64,000 nucleotides of DNA from Dyella jiangningensis (lineage in GTDB: Bacteria > Pseudomonadota > Gammaproteobacteria > Xanthomonadales > Rhodanobacteraceae), in the NCBI RefSeq assembly GCF_003264855.1, contig NZ_NFZS01000001.1:744001-808000 (forward strand), given 5' to 3'. The notes beneath the pieces were generated by a model. The model was not told where the DNA came from and ran no database searches. It worked only from the letters and a program-made list of their open reading frames with translations. How positions within the stretch are numbered: position 1 is the stretch's first letter; each line of letters starts with the position of its first letter. Positions 61,018-64,000 of the stretch are shown here, one piece after another. Made by a program: the position numbers and the translations under genes.

Positions 61018-62587
61018 CCTCTGGCGTTACCCAGTTGATGATCTGGTAGGGGTCCTTGATGTCGCAGGTCTTGCAGTGCACGCAGTTGGCGGCGTTGATC
61101 TGCAGGCGTTTGCCTGCTTCGTCGTCGACGATCTCGTAGACGCCGGCGGGGCAGAAGCGGGTGCAGGGGTTGCCGTATTCGACGCTGCATTGGGTGATGC
61201 AGACGTTGGTGTCGGCGACCTGCAGGTGGATGGGCTGGTCTTCGTCGTGTTCGGTGGCGGCGAAGTAGACGCCGGCCAGGCGGTCGCGCGGCGGCAGTTC
61301 GCGCTGCACGTAATCGCGCTTGGGTTCTTCCTGCTGGCCGAGTTTGTGCAGGGAGGACCAGTCGGCCTTGTTCTTCAGCGTCCACGGCGAGGCGCCGCCC
61401 ACGACGGTTTCCCAGGCGGCGTTGAGCATGCCGAACCACAGGCCCTTCTTGAAGGCGGGCTTGATGTTGCGCACCTTCTTCAGCTCGGCCATCACGTCGG
61501 AGGCGCGCAGCTTGGCGTCGAAGCCGGCCGGGTTGAGCTCGGTGGCAGCCAGGTGTTCGGCGGCGAGCATGCCGCTCTTGATGGCCTGGTGCGTGCCCTT
61601 GATCTTGGGCACGTTGAGCAGGCCGGCGGTGTCGCCGATCAGCAGCGCGCCCGGCATGTCCAGTTTGGGCAGCGACTGGTAGCCGCCGGTGACGATGGCG
61701 CGTGCGCCGGCCGAAAGGATCGTGCCGCCCTCCAGCAACGACTTCACCGTCGGGTGGTTCTTCCACTGCTGGAAGGCTTCCCACGGCTGGTAGTTGGGGT
61801 CGGTGTAGTCCAGGCCACTGACGTAGCCCAGCGCGATGCGGTCCTTGTCCAGGTGGTACAGGAAGCTGCCGCCGTAGGTGTGGCTGTCGGCCGGCCAGCC
61901 GAAGCTGTGCACGATCTTGCCCGGCTGCACGCGGCCGGCCGGCACCTGCCACAGTTCCTTGATGCCGATGGAATAGCCCTGCGGGTCGCTGTCCTTGTCG
62001 AGCGCGAAGCGCTTGATCAGCTGCTTGGTGAGGCTGCCGCGCGCGCCTTCGGCCAGCACGGTGACCTTGGCCTTGATGTCGATGCCCTGGGTGTAGCCCG
62101 CCTTGTGCGAACCATCCTTCGCCACGCCCATGTCGCCGATGCGCACGCCGGCGACGGAACCGTCGTCGTTGTAGACATTGTCGGCGGCGGCGAAGCCCGG
62201 GAACACGTCCACACCCAGCGCTTCGGCCTGCGGCGCCATCCAGGCGCACATGGCGCCGAGGGAGACGATGAAGTTGCCGTGGTTGTTCATGCCTGGCGGC
62301 ACCGGCAGCTTGCGTTCGCCGGTCTTGGTGAGCAGCCAGAACTCGTCTTCGGTGGCCGGCACGCAGATCGGCGGTGGGTTGTCGCGCCAGCCGGGCAGCA
62401 GTGCGTCCAGCGGCTGCGGTTCGATCACCGCGCCGGAAAGGATCTGGGCGCCGATGGTCGATGCCTTCTCGATCACGCACACGCTCACGTCCGGCTTGAG
62501 CTGCTTGAGGCGAATGGCGAAGGAGAGGCCTGCGGGGCCTGCGCCGACGACGACGACGTCGTATTCCATCAATTCGCGGTCGCTCAT
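60986..62587 (-). CDS. Electron transfer flavoprotein-ubiquinone oxidoreductase
   Basis: A 533-residue inner-membrane-associated flavoprotein that passes electrons from ETF to ubiquinone. [22 protein letters not shown] is the FAD motif, [14 protein letters not shown] and [23 protein letters not shown] are typical. The C-terminal domain has [18 protein letters not shown] and [26 protein letters not shown], which bind one 4Fe-4S cluster. ATG 62587 ([10 protein letters not shown]) fits the family. The upstream reading to 63781 is only the antisense of the amidase gene. Confidence 0.94.
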   Translation of the reverse strand: [533 protein letters not shown]

Positions 62588-62755
62588 GGCGTAACTCCAA
62601 CTGGCTGGTGCGGCACGATTCCGTTCCCCCACGTATGGAAACGGGCAAACCGGCATTGTCCGGGTTCGGGGCTTGCCGGGCAACGTGGGGCTGAATCTTG
62701 CAAACCCTTCATCTCCGGTGGTGATAATCGACCGTGAGACCCAGGGAAGAAGAAC

Positions 62756-64000
62756 ATGAACCTGCAACCCCCGATCAATGATCTCGACCAGCGCCGGGCG
62801 ACGATGTGTCAGCTGTTGCATTGGCTGGCGGTCGATCGGGTGCAGCCGCAGTCGTTGGCCGAGACCTACCTGGAGGCCATCGAGCGCCTCAACCCCGAGC
62901 TCAACGCCTATGTCAGCCTGAGCTCGGCCATGCTGCAGGAGCAGGCGCTGGCGGCCCAGCATCGCCGCCGCGACGGCGTGATCGGGCGGCTCGACGGCAT
63001 TCCGATCGCGCTGAAGGACAACTTCGACGTGGCCGGTTGGCCGACCCGGGCCGGCCTGGCCGGTCGTCGGCAGGCGGTCGCCGATGACGCCCATGTGGTG
63101 TCGCGGCTGCGCGCCTCGGGCGCCGTGATCATCGGCAAGACCAATATGGACGAGGGCGCGCTGGGCGCGACCACCGACAATCCGCATTACGGTGCCACCC
63201 ACAATCCGCATCGCCATGGCTATACCGCGGGCGGTTCGTCGGGCGGCGCCGCTGCCGCCGTGGCGGCTGGCCTTGCGGTGGCCGCGGTGGGTTCGGATAG
63301 CCTGGGCTCCATCCGCATCCCCGCGAGCTATTGCGGCGTGTATGCGCTCAAGCCCACGCATGGTGAAATCTCGGCGCGCGGCATGGTGCCTGCGGCGCGG
63401 CGACTCGACACGGTCGGCCTCATCGCGCGCAGCGCCGATGACCTCACCGTGTTGCTGCAGGTCTTGGCCGGCTACGACGCCGACGATCCGCGCTCGCGCC
63501 GCCGTCGCGTGGCCTTGTCGCCGCCGGACTGGGAGCCGGGCCGTTTGCGCGCCGGTTTCCTGCCCGACCTCGCCGCGCTGGGCGTGCATCAGGACGTCAT
63601 TACCGTGTTCGAGGCGGCCTTGGCCAATTGGCCGCGTGAGCTGGGCGAACGTCGCACGGTGGATTTTTCCGATTGGGATTTTGCACGCACGCGTCGCGCC
63701 GGCTTCCTGCTGATGGAGGCGGAGATGCTGGGTACGTTCGCCGCGGATCTGGCCGATACCGAGGCGCGCGTGTCCGAGCACTTCCGCCGGTTGCTTGGCT
63801 ACGCGGCGGGCAAGAGCGCGGCCGACTATGCCTGCGCCGACCGCGTGCTCGACGCGGCCACGCTCAAGATGCGCCGCCTGTTTGCGCAGATCGACGTGCT
63901 GGTGTTGCCCACCACGCCGCAGGGTGCGTTCCCGCTTGATGGTCCCGTGCCCGATTCGCAGGCGGACCTGACCAGCTTCGCCAGTCTGGCCGGTTGCCCC
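62756..64000 (+). CDS. Amidase signature enzyme, 3' end outside the window
   Basis: The first 415 residues read from ATG 62756, with ggaaga 7 bp upstream, to the window end. LDGIPIALKDNFDVAGWPTRAG holds the catalytic lysine (K87), YTAGGSSGGAAAAVAAG the cis-serine (about S161-S162) and VGSDSLGSIRIPASYCGVYALKPTHG the nucleophile (about S185). The nucleophile loop reads DSLGS rather than the common DTGGS. The group includes GatA, allophanate hydrolase and many amidases. The overall style (AtzF/AtzE-like amidase) suggests a stand-alone hydrolase rather than GatA, but the substrate is unknown. Confidence 0.88.
   Translation, partial: MNLQPPINDLDQRRATMCQLLHWLAVDRVQPQSLAETYLEAIERLNPELNAYVSLSSAMLQEQALAAQHRRRDGVIGRLDGIPIALKDNFDVAGWPTRAGLAGRRQAVADDAHVVSRLRASGAVIIGKTNMDEGALGATTDNPHYGATHNPHRHGYTAGGSSGGAAAAVAAGLAVAAVGSDSLGSIRIPASYCGVYALKPTHGEISARGMVPAARRLDTVGLIARSADDLTVLLQVLAGYDADDPRSRRRRVALSPPDWEPGRLRAGFLPDLAALGVHQDVITVFEAALANWPRELGERRTVDFSDWDFARTRRAGFLLMEAEMLGTFAADLADTEARVSEHFRRLLGYAAGKSAADYACADRVLDAATLKMRRLFAQIDVLVLPTTPQGAFPLDGPVPDSQADLTSFASLAGCP

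Noticed and set aside
61076-62737. 553-codon open frame on the plus strand
   Set aside because: Antisense of the ETF-quinone oxidoreductase gene; composition typical of a shadow frame.

Overview
The window is about 64 kb of GC-rich gammaproteobacterial chromosome. Gene content and order fit the Xanthomonadales, most likely Rhodanobacteraceae (Dyella, Rhodanobacter or Luteibacter type). The clues are UbiUV, a type IV pilus PilU, class I aldolase, a short palindromic repeat of the tgtaggagcgcacccagtgcgcga type, and an O-antigen locus lying between metB and etfA, the position known from Xanthomonas. The genus is an inference.

Layout. 1-1.2 kb: end of an anaerobic ubiquinone hydroxylation pair, ubiV (cut by the window edge) and ubiU (frameshifted). 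1.3-4.4 kb: a copper group (histidine-rich exported protein, OprC-like TonB receptor, DUF2946 protein). 4.5-5.7 kb: a small CxxC protein and then a three-part mosaic of truncated genes (ubiD 3' end, a quinol nitric-oxide-reductase fragment, the end of a membrane protein gene). 5.8-9.6 kb: tpx, azurin with an FNR/Anr-type box, gapA, an OsmC-like protein and an S1/P1 nuclease. 10-19 kb: central carbon genes (pyk, fba, tkt, pgk, a HAD phosphatase), two paralogous outer-membrane barrels sharing an 11-bp-period direct repeat, and two copies of a REP-type element. 19-26.8 kb: a GST/maleylacetoacetate isomerase, a 2OG-oxygenase-like protein, pilU, a DUF4398 pair, a DUF465 protein, cystathionine beta-synthase and glmS.

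26.9-61 kb is an envelope polysaccharide region. A minus-strand operon rmlBACD-manC makes dTDP-L-rhamnose and GDP-mannose. metB follows, then a Wzm/Wzt ABC exporter with a C-terminal carbohydrate-binding type extension, several glycosyltransferases, a sulfotransferase fused to tandem 60-residue coiled-coil repeats, a methyltransferase and an acyltransferase. Beyond an IS3-family relic lies a module able to make UDP-xylose (ugd, uxs) and probably use it through a GtrB-GtrA-GT-C type periplasmic glycosylation route with an unrecognised fourth membrane protein. manB/xanA and etfAB close the locus. One more large glycosyltransferase sits between etfBA and the ETF-quinone oxidoreductase gene. The window ends inside an amidase gene.

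How it fits together: sugar-nucleotide supply flanks a polymer built in the cytoplasm and exported by Wzm/Wzt. No wzx/wzy pair was recognised. The likely end-modifying enzymes (sulfotransferase with coiled-coil ruler, methyltransferase) make a chain-termination system of WbdD type but different chemistry the most interesting hypothesis here. Sequence quality matters: two single-base frameshifts (ubiU, tkt) and the ubiD/norB mosaic may be sequencing or assembly errors. No rRNA, tRNA, CRISPR array or intact transposon was recognised.
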